NCBI GenBank assembly: GCA_009746045.1
Contig: RPFO01000154.1
Span: 1 to 64,000 of the forward strand
DNA length: 64,000 nucleotides
Source of the DNA: Mesostigma viride
Lineage: Eukaryota; Streptophyta; Mesostigmatophyceae; Mesostigmatales; Mesostigmataceae
Reading direction: 5' to 3'
The notes under the pieces: generated by a model
What the model was told of the DNA's origin: nothing
What the model saw: only the letters and a program-made list of their open reading frames with translations
The model's database searches: none
Shown here: one piece after another, positions 46,870 to 57,040 of the stretch
Layout of the letters: every line of letters begins with the position of its first letter
How positions within the stretch are numbered: position 1 is the stretch's first letter
Program-made: the position numbers and the translations under genes

Positions 46870-46975
46870 TGTAAAAAGCTATGAAGCGGATTAGGCTTAT
46901 CCTTGAAAAAGCCATGAAGAGGATTATGCTTATCCTTGAAAAAGCACTAAAGAGGTTATTGCTTAGCCTATTTGA
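46870..46975. repeat. ~33-bp repeat, three copies, inside the nested element
   Basis: GCTTATCCT followed by GAAAAAGC and an A-A-G-A/C-GG block recurs three times in the 400-bp internal region. Confidence 0.8.
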
Positions 46976-47165
46976 AAAGCATGTGTGGTCCTGTCGTGGG
47001 AATTTTTTTTCCCTATGTGATCCTCTTTTTGACTTTTTGGCTCTTCATTTTTTCGAGCTAAAAAGTGGGGGGGAATATAGTGGATCACACACAAGAGTAC
47101 TCTATTGCTATGGATATGCCTTCCAAGTGATAGGCTAGGATATAATGGCACGTAAACGCGACAGC

Positions 47166-48205
47166 TGTCACGTCCGTGATCATTTACGTCCGTGCACTCA
47201 AGAAGTTACGCGGTTGCCGTAATCGGAATCGTTACCGACGTTTGGTTGGTTCCGATTCAGTAGGCCGCAGGCTTTGTTCCTTGGGCCGGTGTGGAGCGCC
47301 GCGCCGGAAAGGCCTGAATTTCTAGAGTGACAGTCTTAGGTGACCTGACTTAGGTTCAGGCACAAGACTTTGGGGCGCAAAGCCTTGGTGGCTTGCGCAA
47401 TATTCCGGTGCGTGACATTTGGCAGTTACGAATCTTTTGTATTGTCCAGACGGAATGATGTTCAGTCCATCGGACAAAGTTAGATACGCAGATCGTAGTG
47501 TGCGGTGTGCTGGCTCGCACGTGGCTGTCGAACAGACTTGCTAAGCATTTTGCTGGCAGTCTAACTGCACGTCAGGCGGCTTGCTGGCAAATGCGACAGC
47601 GCATGGATGCCGGGATTTTTGGAGGTATTTAGGAGCACGGCAGCGGCCATGGTGGTCGTTGTTCGCTCGTTACTCTCCCTCACAACTTGGTGTTGTCGTC
47701 AAGGGGTTTAATAGTGGAACAATCCGGAGCAGCCCCCGAGAGTGGTTGCAATGAGTAATTGTCATGAGATTGGTTGACGGAAGTGATAACTGTTTGGTTT
47801 CGTCAAGATGATGTGTGTATTGTGGGCGAGACTCGGGAAGGAACCCGGTCGTCGTTGGCCAGTGAGCCATAGCTGGGGTAAGCGGGATAGGTAGACAGGA
47901 TAGGGGGCGCTAAAGGACACTGCCAGCCGTAAGCCAAGCGGAGCAGTGTGGCGTCACCCGAGGCCTGCTAGGTTATCAAGAACCGCTTAGCCTTATTTGG
48001 ACAGTGACGCACAAGTACGACATTATACGACTAGACAACACTTGTATTCTTGTCGATGTCTTTTGAAATTAAATGTGAATGGTTTGGTTGCTTTCCAAAT
48101 ATATAAAGCATCATGGTTTTATTCTACACCTGGCTGGCTACGGAATTGCCTGTCATGAGGTCGGCGGCCAAGTATGTCCGTGACCTGCATCTCACACTGG
48201 ATTTT
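47166..48205. repeat. Nested element, terminal direct repeat copy 2
   Basis: It is almost identical to copy 1 at an offset of 1440 bp; the boundary with pol follows TGGATTTT. Confidence 0.93.
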
Positions 48206-49447
48206 CAAAAGGGGTAGCAAAGGCGGTTTTGTGGCAATCCTCAGGAGCTATACGTAGTTGCCAAAAACCATCCGCACAATCTAGTACTGTGAAACAGGTA
48301 GAACCTTTAACTTTATTAAATATATCATCAATACGAGGTAGAGGGTATTTAGACTTCACAGTAATATCGTTTAACTTCCTATAATCAGTAACTAGGCGAA
48401 ACTTGCCATTTGGCTTAGGAACTAACAGGACACCAGCGGAATAGGGGGAGTTACTAGGCTCTATCAATCCTGCTTCTAATAGTGATACTAAAATCTGTTT
48501 TAGTTCCTTTAATTCTGTAGGGCCCATTCTATACATCGGAGAGTGCGTAGGAACTGCACCGTCCTTGATAACTACACGGTGTAAAACAGAACGAGGAGGA
48601 GGATAAGAAGGAGTCTTTTCTTCAAAAACTTTTGAGGAATCTATCACAGCCATGTATCTTACTATTTCATTTTCAGTAAATCCCACTCCTATTGTATCCA
48701 CTGTGTTTATATCTATATCCACACTATTATTAGTGATAGGTATCTCCTGTACTTCTAACTGAAGGAACATACATAATAGGTATCCATATTCCTTTAGTTC
48801 AGAACGCAATTCGTCATTGGACATTAATACTTCAGGTATAGGTCTCACAGGAGGATCAACAGGTGTAGGAGGAGTAATATCTACCAAGGATAAATTTTCC
48901 AATCTATAATGACGTTCCGGTACCCAGTAAGAGCTATCTGGAAACCAGATGACCATGGTATCATAATTAATAGTAATCTTATTATCCTGGTGCCAATCTA
49001 ATCCTAGTAATACATCAGCGGTAGTGATAGGGCCTATAGTGGCCGTCAGGTTGACAGTACGTCCTTGTATAACCATGGGAAGGGACACCGTACCCGGGGA
49101 ATGACTGGTGCGACCATCAGCATAATGAACAGTGACGGGTTTGGTGTGAGGGGTAGGGACTAGTCCTAAACGCCTAACTAGGGCCTCGCTCACAAAGGAG
49201 CTAGCCGCACCGCTATCCACTAACACAGAGACATTCAAGAGTTCATCAGCATGCAGGAAGGGGTCTACAACAGTATGAGGGACGGTTAAGCCACCATTCA
49301 AGAACATAAGAGGACGCACACGTAGTGGTAGGGATGATTCAGCTCCTACAGAGGTTATAAAAACAGGCAAACAAAAATTATTATCTGGGGTACTATCTAA
49401 GGACCTGTCCAGGTTACCCCCGGCTGACAGGCCTACTGTTCCCCCTC
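48206..49447 (-). pseudogene. pol: pol 5' part: protease and start of reverse transcriptase
   Basis: The frame is open from inside the end of gag and has no obvious own ATG, which fits frameshift expression. The aspartic protease has the active site VDSGAASSFV and the flap/ILG-like ADVLLGLDWH. Reverse transcriptase begins with a PIYRM-type motif (SPMYRMGPTELKELKQ) and has SPYSAGVLLVPKPNGKFRLV, DYRKLND and FTVLDCADGFWQLRI, whose D is the first catalytic aspartate. It is cut after ATPF by the nested element. Confidence 0.92.
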
Positions 49448-51163
49448 CCCCCCCAAATCCATAGGAACTAACCCCGAAGAAGACCCTGGCGGAAAAGCCA
49501 CTGCTGGAGGGTCACGAGGGATTGAAGAGGGTGCGGGAGCCTGATTATCATAGGGGAACCCTGGGGATCCTGTCTGCACAGCATTCAGCCTACTAGGGGT
49601 AGCTGAAGGAATGCGTCCTGAAGTGGGACGAATAGGAGCACGCTGAGGGGTACGAGGAGGGCGAGCGTCGGGATGAGGGGGAGCACCCGAAAGGAACTTG
49701 GGGCACTCACGTTTAAGATGACCTACTTCCTTACAATGATAGCAGGTGATATGAGAGACATCCAGAGCTGAAAGGTCAGTCACACAGATATCTAATTCTT
49801 CTACATAGGAGTTCTCCTCCTCGGGGGTAAGGCTAATATTATTAATACGGGAACGGGTAGGAAGAGAAGGCGTGGAGAAGAAATCTGCTACTCGTAAAAG
49901 ATGCTGGCGCACATGCTTGAGGGGCAGGTCAGTAAAACGGTAGGCAGAGAACTGGCGCTTGACTTCACGCAATAAGGGTCTACTGAGGCCCTGAAGGAAG
50001 CGGGCACGTACTTCTGCGCCCGACAAATCCCTAATTCGTACCATCTGGGCATCAAACTCTTTCATATATTCTTTGAAGGACTTGGTACCCTGCTGCAAGG
50101 TGCCAAAGGATAATCTATCCTGCCAATCTGCATCGGGAGGGACTAAATGGTTCTCTAAACGCTTGAACAATTCTGCTACCGAGTTTGGGTAGGCATGAGA
50201 GGCAAGAGACTCACACTGGATGAGGTTAGCAAGTTCAGGAGTTATGCAGGTAGTAAGATAATGAGGGACTAGTACAGCATCAGAGAGGCGCCACCTATTG
50301 TGGTTCTGCCAGGACTCTGTGTTCTGGGTGAGCAACATAATGAAAGTGAAAAACTGTTGAGGGGAAGACTTGACATCCAGCTTAGGAAGGTTGGCAAAGA
50401 GGGGAAGAGCAGGAGGCTTAGGGGGATTAGAAGAATCAGTTTTTCCCATGGGGCCACTATCTTCCACTGCTACATAAGCGGGATAGAAGGAAGGGATAGG
50501 AAAAGTCTTGGGTAGGGGTCTAGAGGGAGCCACCGTTTCAGGATGGTGCCCATAGGAGAAGGGAACAGTATATTGCTCACGAAGAGATGAATAGGCAAAA
50601 TGATCATAATTCCTATCATCTAGGGGCATGGTACTGAAATCATTATTAACTTCTAAATCAGCCACACGGGTAGGGACCTGGGCAGCCTCATAGGCCGTCT
50701 CAGGGTAGGACCAGGAAGCAGGTGGGTAAAAGGGAACTGCACTAGGGCGCCCAGAAGGGCCGACAGGGGCCGAGGTACGACCCGTGTTAATAGCAGGCAT
50801 TGAAGGCACAGGGTGGGAAGGAGGCCTAGAAGCATTGTTAGTGTGTGAGGACCTGCTGGAGGGGTGAGCCAAGGTTGCAGAAGGGGCAGGGGCCTGGTTC
50901 ACAACAAAAGAAGGTTCATCACTAAATCTGACTTGGGAAATACGTTGTTCATAGGTAGGTGGGGTAATTGAGGGACGACGGCGACCACCAGCAACAGGAG
51001 AAGGAGGTGAGGTACGCAGAATACCTTGAGGGGTGAGATGGTGTACCGTTTCCAAGGAGTCCCGTCGGTTACCACGAGTATTGTTATTGTTAGTGTTATT
51101 AGTAGTAGTATTATTATTATTATTGGTAGGTATAGGCGACATATCTCCACCCACTGGATCCAT
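49433..51163 (-). CDS. gag: Gag polyprotein of the chromovirus, 576 residues
   Basis: The Asn-rich start (MDPVGGDMSPIPTNNN) and disordered first half are followed by a retrotransposon capsid-like region (WQDRLSFGTLQQGTKSFKEY, RARFLQGLSRPLLREVKRQF) and one CCHC zinc knuckle, CYHCKEVGHLKREC, at about 463-476. It ends GGEGEQ-stop. The pol frame is -1 to gag, and TTG GGG GGG near the end offers a slippery site. The ATG is the first in frame, 91 nt after the upstream ORF. Confidence 0.92.
   Translation of the reverse strand: MDPVGGDMSPIPTNNNNNTTTNNTNNNNTRGNRRDSLETVHHLTPQGILRTSPPSPVAGGRRRPSITPPTYEQRISQVRFSDEPSFVVNQAPAPSATLAHPSSRSSHTNNASRPPSHPVPSMPAINTGRTSAPVGPSGRPSAVPFYPPASWSYPETAYEAAQVPTRVADLEVNNDFSTMPLDDRNYDHFAYSSLREQYTVPFSYGHHPETVAPSRPLPKTFPIPSFYPAYVAVEDSGPMGKTDSSNPPKPPALPLFANLPKLDVKSSPQQFFTFIMLLTQNTESWQNHNRWRLSDAVLVPHYLTTCITPELANLIQCESLASHAYPNSVAELFKRLENHLVPPDADWQDRLSFGTLQQGTKSFKEYMKEFDAQMVRIRDLSGAEVRARFLQGLSRPLLREVKRQFSAYRFTDLPLKHVRQHLLRVADFFSTPSLPTRSRINNISLTPEEENSYVEELDICVTDLSALDVSHITCYHCKEVGHLKRECPKFLSGAPPHPDARPPRTPQRAPIRPTSGRIPSATPSRLNAVQTGSPGFPYDNQAPAPSSIPRDPPAVAFPPGSSSGLVPMDLGGEGEQ
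49448..49454 (-). other. Candidate -1 ribosomal frameshift site (G GGG GGG)
   Basis: In the gag frame the codons read TTG GGG GGG GAG; the heptamer G GGG GGG has the X XXY YYZ phase. It lies 12 nt before the gag stop codon, inside the gag/pol overlap, and pol is in the -1 frame. No downstream pseudoknot was assessed. Confidence 0.6.
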
Positions 51164-51254
51164 CTTTAATTACGTAAAGGAATAGGAATCTAGAAGAAAG
51201 CAACAAAGGAAAAAGGAAAAACCTTGAAGGTATGCAGCAGGAACAAAATTAAAA

Positions 51255-51647
51255 TCAATCCTTTTTAACAACAGTAATGGATAGGGAACCAAACTCCAAA
51301 GTGAGAGGAGTATCTGAAGCAGATGCAGATGCAGCCCGTTTAGGGGGAGAAGAAGGAGGGGTAGCAAAGACTAGAGCTTCTACAGGAGGACGACCATGAG
51401 GAATAGGGCGTACATGAAGGCCTAAATCTGTTTGGCTATGATCTATAAGGAACTGCTGAGCTTCTTCGAAGGACATAAATTTCTTGTACCTAATTACGTT
51501 GTATACACGATTCTGAACGATCTTCCTAGCGTCGGACCAAGAAAGGAAAATGGAGGACCATTGAGGCGTAATCACTACGTAATATTTAGCTAGACTATTA
51601 TCGCTAGAAGAATGGGAAGGAGCAGTAAAAGATCGCCGTTGGCTCAT
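51255..51647 (-). CDS. Accessory ORF before gag, RNase H1 hybrid-binding/viroplasmin-like, 130 residues
   Basis: It starts MSQRRSFTAPSHSSSDNS. Residues about 20-70 (KYYVVITPQWSSIFLSWSDA and YKKFMSFEEAQQFL) fit the pattern Y-V-V, I-x-x-S-W, V, Y-K-x-F, S-x-E-E-A-x-x-F-L of the N-terminal hybrid-binding domain of RNase H1, also found in caulimovirus viroplasmin (Pfam Caulimo_VI). That domain binds RNA-DNA hybrids or double-stranded RNA. The tail is Ser/Pro-rich and disordered. It is a separate frame between the 5' LTR and gag, so it would be translated first on the element transcript. Confidence 0.75.
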   Translation of the reverse strand: MSQRRSFTAPSHSSSDNSLAKYYVVITPQWSSIFLSWSDARKIVQNRVYNVIRYKKFMSFEEAQQFLIDHSQTDLGLHVRPIPHGRPPVEALVFATPPSSPPKRAASASASDTPLTLEFGSLSITVVKKD

Positions 51648-52142
51648 GGTAACGCACCTTGTTGTTCTTGAGTAGTCACGATAGGAGTGGAAGGGGTAGG
51701 AGTCGACTTAGCTGGGTTATCTGGATCACCGAAATGACGAGGGCGGCAATGGTCCAGCGCTCGTAGTCCTAAAGTCAGCGACCCAGTGACTTTCTGCGAG
51801 TGCGGCCGTCTAATGTACAGCAGCACGAAGGAAAAGGTGGAACCTACCCAGACGCTAATCGTCTCACTAACACCGAACCGAAAACATCACCTATCTACGA
51901 CAGTGAACCACTTTTCTAAGGAAAACAAGACGAGGAAAAGGAACTATCTAGAAAAGGATTTTCCGCTTCGAGCAGGTCTATCTTCTAGGCAGGGCGTGTC
52001 CTGAATCAGGCAGCACTACCCCCCCAGCTCGCAGGCGACCCGCCCATTACCTGTCAAGTAGGTGTCGTCTTCATTTTCCCAGCCGCGGAAGGGTTGATTC
52101 AATGACGTATGTTGCAAAGGATCGTCGTCTCGCTCTCTATCT

Positions 52143-52160
52143 AAACTACCTCCGAGTCCA
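52143..52160 (-). other. Putative primer-binding site
   Basis: One base after the 5' LTR the minus strand reads TGGACTCGGAGGTAGTTT. TGG at this position would pair with the CCA end of a tRNA. The tRNA species was not identified. Confidence 0.5.
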
Positions 52161-52161
52161 T

Positions 52162-52739
52162 TGTTACGCCGCAAGCCTCGGCCGCCACCTCTACCTCTAC
52201 CGGTCCTGATACTACCTAAACTAGTGAGGCCGCTTCTATTTACACCCCTAGCGAAAGACGACCGAGACGAACCAGATCTCAATGCATTTACATATGTACT
52301 ACTGTAATATGCCATAGGCCATTTAATCAAACCCGTTTACTCCAGGAAAAGAGGAAGGAAACACAACTAAACTGCCGTGACCCAAGCCTATATGTGTTAA
52401 TTCATTTAACACACGCCGAGTGACCACACAAGGAGTGGAACGTGCATAAATGGTCACCAACGGTCCAACAGGCTCGGGCCGACCTGGCCCTCGCCTGCAG
52501 AAACACAGAAACACAGGCACTGAGGTGCACAGATGCACGCCGGTCCACTACATTCTACAAAAGGATAAGGACCACTAATATAGTACGCGGCGCGGCGCCC
52601 AAAGGCACCCAATATACCACAGTACTGTTACGGGGACAATCATGTCCAAACTAGAACTGCACGTAACCTACTAGGAACAACCGAGGCCAAGGACCTAATT
52701 TACGTCCGTAACTACAACGAATTGTTACGCGACGTAACA
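52162..52739 (-). repeat. 5' LTR of the chromovirus (578 bp)
   Basis: It matches 39486-40056 with 7 extra bases in two places and a C for G near 52291. The ends TGTTACG/CGTAACA are inverted repeats of each other. Confidence 0.95.
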
Positions 52740-52744
52740 GCTGT
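52740..52744. other. Target-site duplication, right copy (GCTGT)
   Basis: It pairs with 39481-39485. Confidence 0.9.
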
Positions 52745-54302
52745 ATGGCCTATAGCCACGGCCTGCATGGCCTTCGCAGCACTGACAGTGTATATATGGC
52801 TCCTACCATCCGGCTACCGGCTACCTTTATTAGTTCAGCCTATATGCACTCGCACAACAGTGTAAAAAGATTTGACGAACATTATTATCCGAATAGTCTA
52901 AAGATTTGGTGTTTTGGCCTCGATCTTCCGAATCCGAATAATATAACCGAATAATGGCCGAATAATTGCCACCAAATAGCGAACTATTTGGTCCACAACC
53001 TCATCAAGTCCCGAATCCAAATACCCGAATCTTTTTACTCTGCACTCGCATGTCCCGTGTTGGTTCCGACGGCACCCTCCGACGTTTCCGACGCGACGTT
53101 GCGACGCCGTTTCGCCGTCTCGAGTTCCCGACGCGATTCCGACGCCGCCCACGGCCACACGGCCGCGTGGGCCTGAAGCCCTCGAGTCAGGAGTCTGGAG
53201 CTGCAGTATAAATGGCTGATTACTGGCGCGGCGCCCAGTGCGCCGCGCCAAAGGTCAGCCAAACTGTCCAAGACTTCCCATAATTGTCTCACTGGTCAGT
53301 ACTTGGGTACGATACGCACGCCCAAGCAAACAGGCAAGGTTCCCACCCTGGACGCTCACCGCTCTCACCTTGTTTGCCACCCCATAAGGCAGGACCAGCC
53401 GTTGGATCCACTATCAGTAACCCTGTCGGTTCAGTTCACCGGCGTGGGAATAAACTCAACTCAACTCAACTCAACTCAACTCAACCCTGGACGTCAGTTT
53501 CGGCGTCGGATTCCCCCCCGGCTGGGTTTCTGACGTACGTCGGTAATTCCCCCCCCTGAGTTTCCGACTTTGCATAGTACGACTTTGCAAAGTAACGTCT
53601 GACCCAACACGGCGCATGTCTATACCCGCACCATTACAATTCGTTCAAGTGGCCCGCCGGAGCGGCTGTACAAGTTTTCCCGGCAGTGAGCGCGCTGCCA
53701 AGTGTACTTGTGGGCAAATTTGTAGACCCGTTGCTCTGTCACTGCGAGGTATACTAAAAATTAGGCTACGGTACGAATTCAGCGAACTTCAGCAAACTTT
53801 CAGTCGAACGAAACGAAGTGACGTCCACTACCAAAAAGTTTCCGTTATACGGATTTCCAGTCCAACACTCCGCGCAAAAGGAAGTGACGGCAACACACTT
53901 CAGTCTACATGCAGTTTCATATTGTGCAAGATTATGCGGGCCTCCGTCATGATCGCACCCACGCACTGATTTCAGCATTAGTGCACGGTCCACAGTTATG
54001 CCAGACTCTCGATCCTCGTGAGTAGTTTCGATTGTGATGCAGCTGCGGCTTGCCCGTCCCGGCATGAGGGAAGGGGGGTGTCTCTGCCCCCTTCACAGTG
54101 CATGTGCAACATATACAGGCCGATGAAAAGCACTTACACTCTGTATTATTGTGCTCCGTGACCGGCGTTTCGATTCTAAGTACTCGAGAGATTCCGGGGA
54201 CGTACCGGATTTGTTTCCATTTCCTGTTCATTTCGACTGGTTCCCGGCCTCGGGGGCGGCGCTTTGAACCTGGCCGGGACTGGTCCAGATCTGACTGGAA
54301 TC
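52745..54302. other. Spacer without supported genes
   Basis: It holds an 11-bp perfect hairpin at 53224-53250 (TGGCGCGGCGC and its complement around CCAGT) and a short CAACT array at about 53457-53485. Small ORFs show no family resemblance. Confidence 0.5.
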
Positions 54303-54344
54303 TGTTCCCAAAGGTCGGTCACTGATGACCGACATTTGGGAACA
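54303..54344. other. 19-bp stem, 4-nt loop hairpin
   Basis: TGTTCCCAAAGGTCGGTCA, loop CTGA, then TGACCGACATTTGGGAACA: 18 of 19 positions pair. It is isolated, with no gene next to it. Confidence 0.85.
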
Positions 54345-54483
54345 AATTCAGTGATCATGCCGGCCCAGGGAATCCTGGTGAGGCGGGAAACCTTGTGCGT
54401 GCCGGTTTCCGGTCACGGTCGTGAACCGGGTCACGTACGTACGATGTCGTACGCCTACAAAACATTTAATTAATTTGCATGCC

Positions 54484-55161
54484 GAGCAAGGGGGGTACTC
54501 AAAAACAAGAAAATTTACACGGCGCTGGATTCGAGTAGATCTCGCGAAAACAAGCATGTTTGCCACTGGTCGCAACCCCAGGGGGTCTCTAGGTTAGAAG
54601 TTACAGAGCCTTAAAAACCGTTAACTTAAAGGGTAGGTAGGTAGGGTGCCGGGCCGATATGGGTTTTTTACAACAAAACACTTGGATTTCTGCTAGCTCC
54701 CTGTATGGTCGGAACTTTGAAACGGTTTGACGGACAAACTGATAGCACTTGGCGAGCTGAACCCAAATATGCAGTCAAATTTTTGGCAGGTACCATAGAG
54801 GGGGTGGGGGTGCCCGCAAGATGGTGCTGCCCCTAGGCACGGAAGTATGCTGCCGTCTGCCACCATTACAAGGCTTCGGCTATCCAGCGCCGTGCCGTGC
54901 CAACTGGTATTGCGTCGCGCCGGCCAATGACCCATTTTTAAAAACCGGAATTTTCCCATACACTGGTGTATGTCAATATGCTCAAACGGTAGAGCTCGCG
55001 GAGCTGATCATTTTGCTCCCTAGGTCGACCCCTATAACCCTTGGGACCTCAGGGTTTCGCTAGGTATAGCGCCTACGTGCTAGCTAGGTAGGGTCCAAGG
55101 GCCAACTTTTGGAAAATTTCAGCGTATGTGTCTGATATTTATTATGTTTTGAGTACCCCCC
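54484..55161. mobile_element. ~680-bp MITE-like element with ~25-bp inverted ends
   Basis: GCCGAGCAAGGGGGGTACTC, then AAAA, near 54482-54506 is mirrored by TTTTGAGTACCCCCCTTG, then TGCCGAG, near 55139-55163. The arms differ by a one-base indel and a few substitutions. There is no coding capacity inside and no clear target duplication. Confidence 0.6.
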
Positions 55162-55389
55162 TTGTGCCGAGTCACCATTTCGCTTCAGCGAGCACAGAAT
55201 CCGGCACTTAGACCAAACACTCAGCGCTTGGCTTTCCGGGTAGTAACGCGGAAGCTTGATGCAGGTTGTCGCCCTGATTGTATTACAAACCCATAGATGC
55301 CCCTTTCTCATGGCTATGTGTTACATATCCTCCCCACGGAGCTATGATTTTAATTAATTAATTAATTAACGCGGAAGCTTGATCTAAAA

Positions 55390-55467
55390 CCCCAAGTGTA
55401 CTGGCGGGGCGGGGACCTCTATGTCAACAAGAAACTGTGGAAGCCCCCCTGGGCTTCCCTGGGATAG
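55390..55467 (+). pseudogene. LINE (L1-type) ORF1 C-terminal tail fragment
   Basis: It encodes PQVYWRGGDLYVNKKLWKPP then WASLG and a stop, matching PKVYWRGGDLIINHKMWTPP at 34798-34965. Only the last 25 codons are present. Confidence 0.7.
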
Positions 55468-55837
55468 AGCACTCCAGCTAGTTGTCTAGATGAGGGCAAT
55501 CGATTATGGGATAGCTTAGGCATTACAGCACTTGAAACGATATTAGCGCACAGCGTTATAGTACCTTCAATTAGCTCTGGCACCTTGTGGCCATCAGCTT
55601 GCGCCTTAATTAGCCGACGTCTTGAGCCCACCTCACATTTGTAGCATAAGCTATGCGTCAGCCTACCTATGGTATTGCACTGGTTGTATTGCACCCACAG
55701 TGTTGCGCCCCGGCACCATGCCGTGGAGAGAGCGCTCTGTGGCCTGCCCACCTGCGGCAGTGAGAGAAGCTAGGGCGCCCTCCCTCCTTCTCGCTGTGTA
55801 TATAGGGTTGAAGGTTCCTTTACTCTGTATTGGCACC

Positions 55838-55856
55838 CACGTGACGCAGTCACGTG
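55838..55856. repeat. Palindrome CACGTGACGCAGTCACGTG
   Basis: It is identical to 33808-33826. Both are followed within a few bases by a TTAATTAAT-type tract. Arms CACGTGA/TCACGTG contain G-box cores. Confidence 0.85.
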
Positions 55857-56379
55857 CTTATTAATTAATTAATTAATTGATCTAAAAGCGGCTCGCGGGC
55901 CAAAGTTGTTTAAATCCCGTTCACAACCCGCACCGGAAACGGAAACGGAAATGGTTCTCCGGAATCTCTCGGGTGGCGGATTTACGCCGAATGTGGCGGT
56001 GACACGCTAATTTGGGGAAAATGTGGCGGTACGACCCTAGTTTTCAGCCCGTCCAAGATGCCACATTGGGCAGTGCTGGTGCTACAATGTTGTTGTTGAT
56101 TCGCCACGGTTTGGCCATGCTGAAAGCGCGCGGTAGTCGGTAGTACGCCACGGTTGGCCATATGTCAGAGGCGGCAGCCCACAGGCTTCCCGCCACAACA
56201 GATAGGGTGGCGGGGTGGGTCATGAGTGCACTAGTGCAGTGTGCCGCAGTCCTGAAGGTGGCTATCTGTGGCTATGCAGGCTCTCAACAGCCTGGCGCCA
56301 TGGTAACTTGTGCACTCTGCCTGCTGCCGTCCCTCTACTGTAGTTGTTATGAGTATCCAGTAACGCGCGTTGTAAAGTT

Positions 56380-57040
56380 CTTTCGCTGGCGGAGCCCATT
56401 TTCAGAAAACCCAAGCTGGTTCGAAGAAAGGGCGAAGCCAATTACTGGAGAGGTGCGTGGAGTGCGGGCGCACCTGAACGATTTCTATCGGCTTCTATAC
56501 AAATAGGACGATGGGTCTTGGCGCAAAACTCCTGACTCTAGCTGCGGCCAAGATGGTACGACTGACAAAAACAGGATCTTGGCACAAAAATGAAACTCCT
56601 TGACACTGTGCACATTTCATCAGACACGTCGCCATGCAGGACTTGGGCAGCTAGTCACCACCTCTCCGCATGCTCACCGCACGCTTCGCCAGGACTTATG
56701 CTAGCTTGCGAAGATGCGCGCAAATTATTTGGATGGATGGATGGATGCCGGATGGATGGATCGTGGATGGATGGATGGATGGATGGGTGGGTGGATGGAT
56801 GGATGGGTTTGACGTGGGCTTTCCCCAAAATCTATTAATTAATTAATTAATTCCCCAAAATCCTTCTATCCTGTTTTTGTCGTACCATCTTGGCCGCAAA
56901 GTCCGGAGTTTTGCGCCAAGATCTATTGTCTAATAAGTAGACGCCAAGGGAAATTCTCAAATTGCGTCCCCTCTTCACACGCTGACCAAATAAATTGGCC
57001 GGCTTCGCCCCTTCTTCGAACCTTTGGTTGTTCCAAATTG
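56380..57040. repeat. Large foldback (inverted repeat) with GGAT-rich loop
   Basis: The left arm (about 56385-56585) and right arm (about 56865-57040) are inverted. They share TCTTGGCGCAAAACTCC, GCGGCCAAGATGGTACGAC and GACAAAAACAG, and further out GGCGGAGCCCA and TTCGAAGAA.GGGCGAAGCC. The loop of about 280 bp holds an imperfect GGAT array (56732-56808). It is a probable non-autonomous transposon. Confidence 0.75.

Larger units (their letters stand above)
45725..48205. mobile_element. Nested 2.48 kb element with 1.04 kb terminal direct repeats
   Basis: Direct repeats at 45726-46765 and 47166-48205 (1040 bp, period 1440) flank 400 bp of internal sequence. I saw one difference between copies (G at 45975, A at 47415). 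Deleting 45725-48205 (2481 bp) rejoins reverse transcriptase in frame at a conserved TPF/GHYQF site, so the host junction is exact. There is no target duplication beyond a possible single C, the repeats do not end in CA, and I find no primer site or polypurine tract beside them. It is either a non-autonomous LTR-like element or something else, such as a tyrosine-recombinase type element or a partial tandem array. It has no protein-coding capacity. Confidence 0.85.
39486..52739 (-). mobile_element. Ty3/gypsy chromovirus, full-length, with nested insertion
   Basis: The element is bounded by near-identical LTRs that start TGTTACG and end CGTAACA, with a 5-bp target duplication. On the minus strand the order is 5' LTR, putative primer site, accessory ORF (RNase H1 hybrid-binding-like), gag with a zinc knuckle, protease, reverse transcriptase, RNase H, integrase with chromodomain, three overlapping accessory ORFs, polypurine tract and 3' LTR. 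Without the nested 2.48 kb insert it is about 10.8 kb, long for a chromovirus. LTRs differ by two small indels and about one substitution that I can see, so it inserted recently. This copy is not autonomous: reverse transcriptase is interrupted and there is a frame change between RNase H and integrase. Confidence 0.95.

Noticed and set aside
46230-47870. Two identical 66-codon ORFs (MAHWPTTTGFLPESRPQ)
   Set aside because: They lie at equal places in the two terminal repeats of the nested element, have no homologue I know and are too short to support.
45726-48205. Ordinary LTR retrotransposon (TRIM) call for the nested element
   Set aside because: No 4-6 bp target duplication, no TG...CA ends, no primer site and no polypurine tract; kept only as LTR-like.
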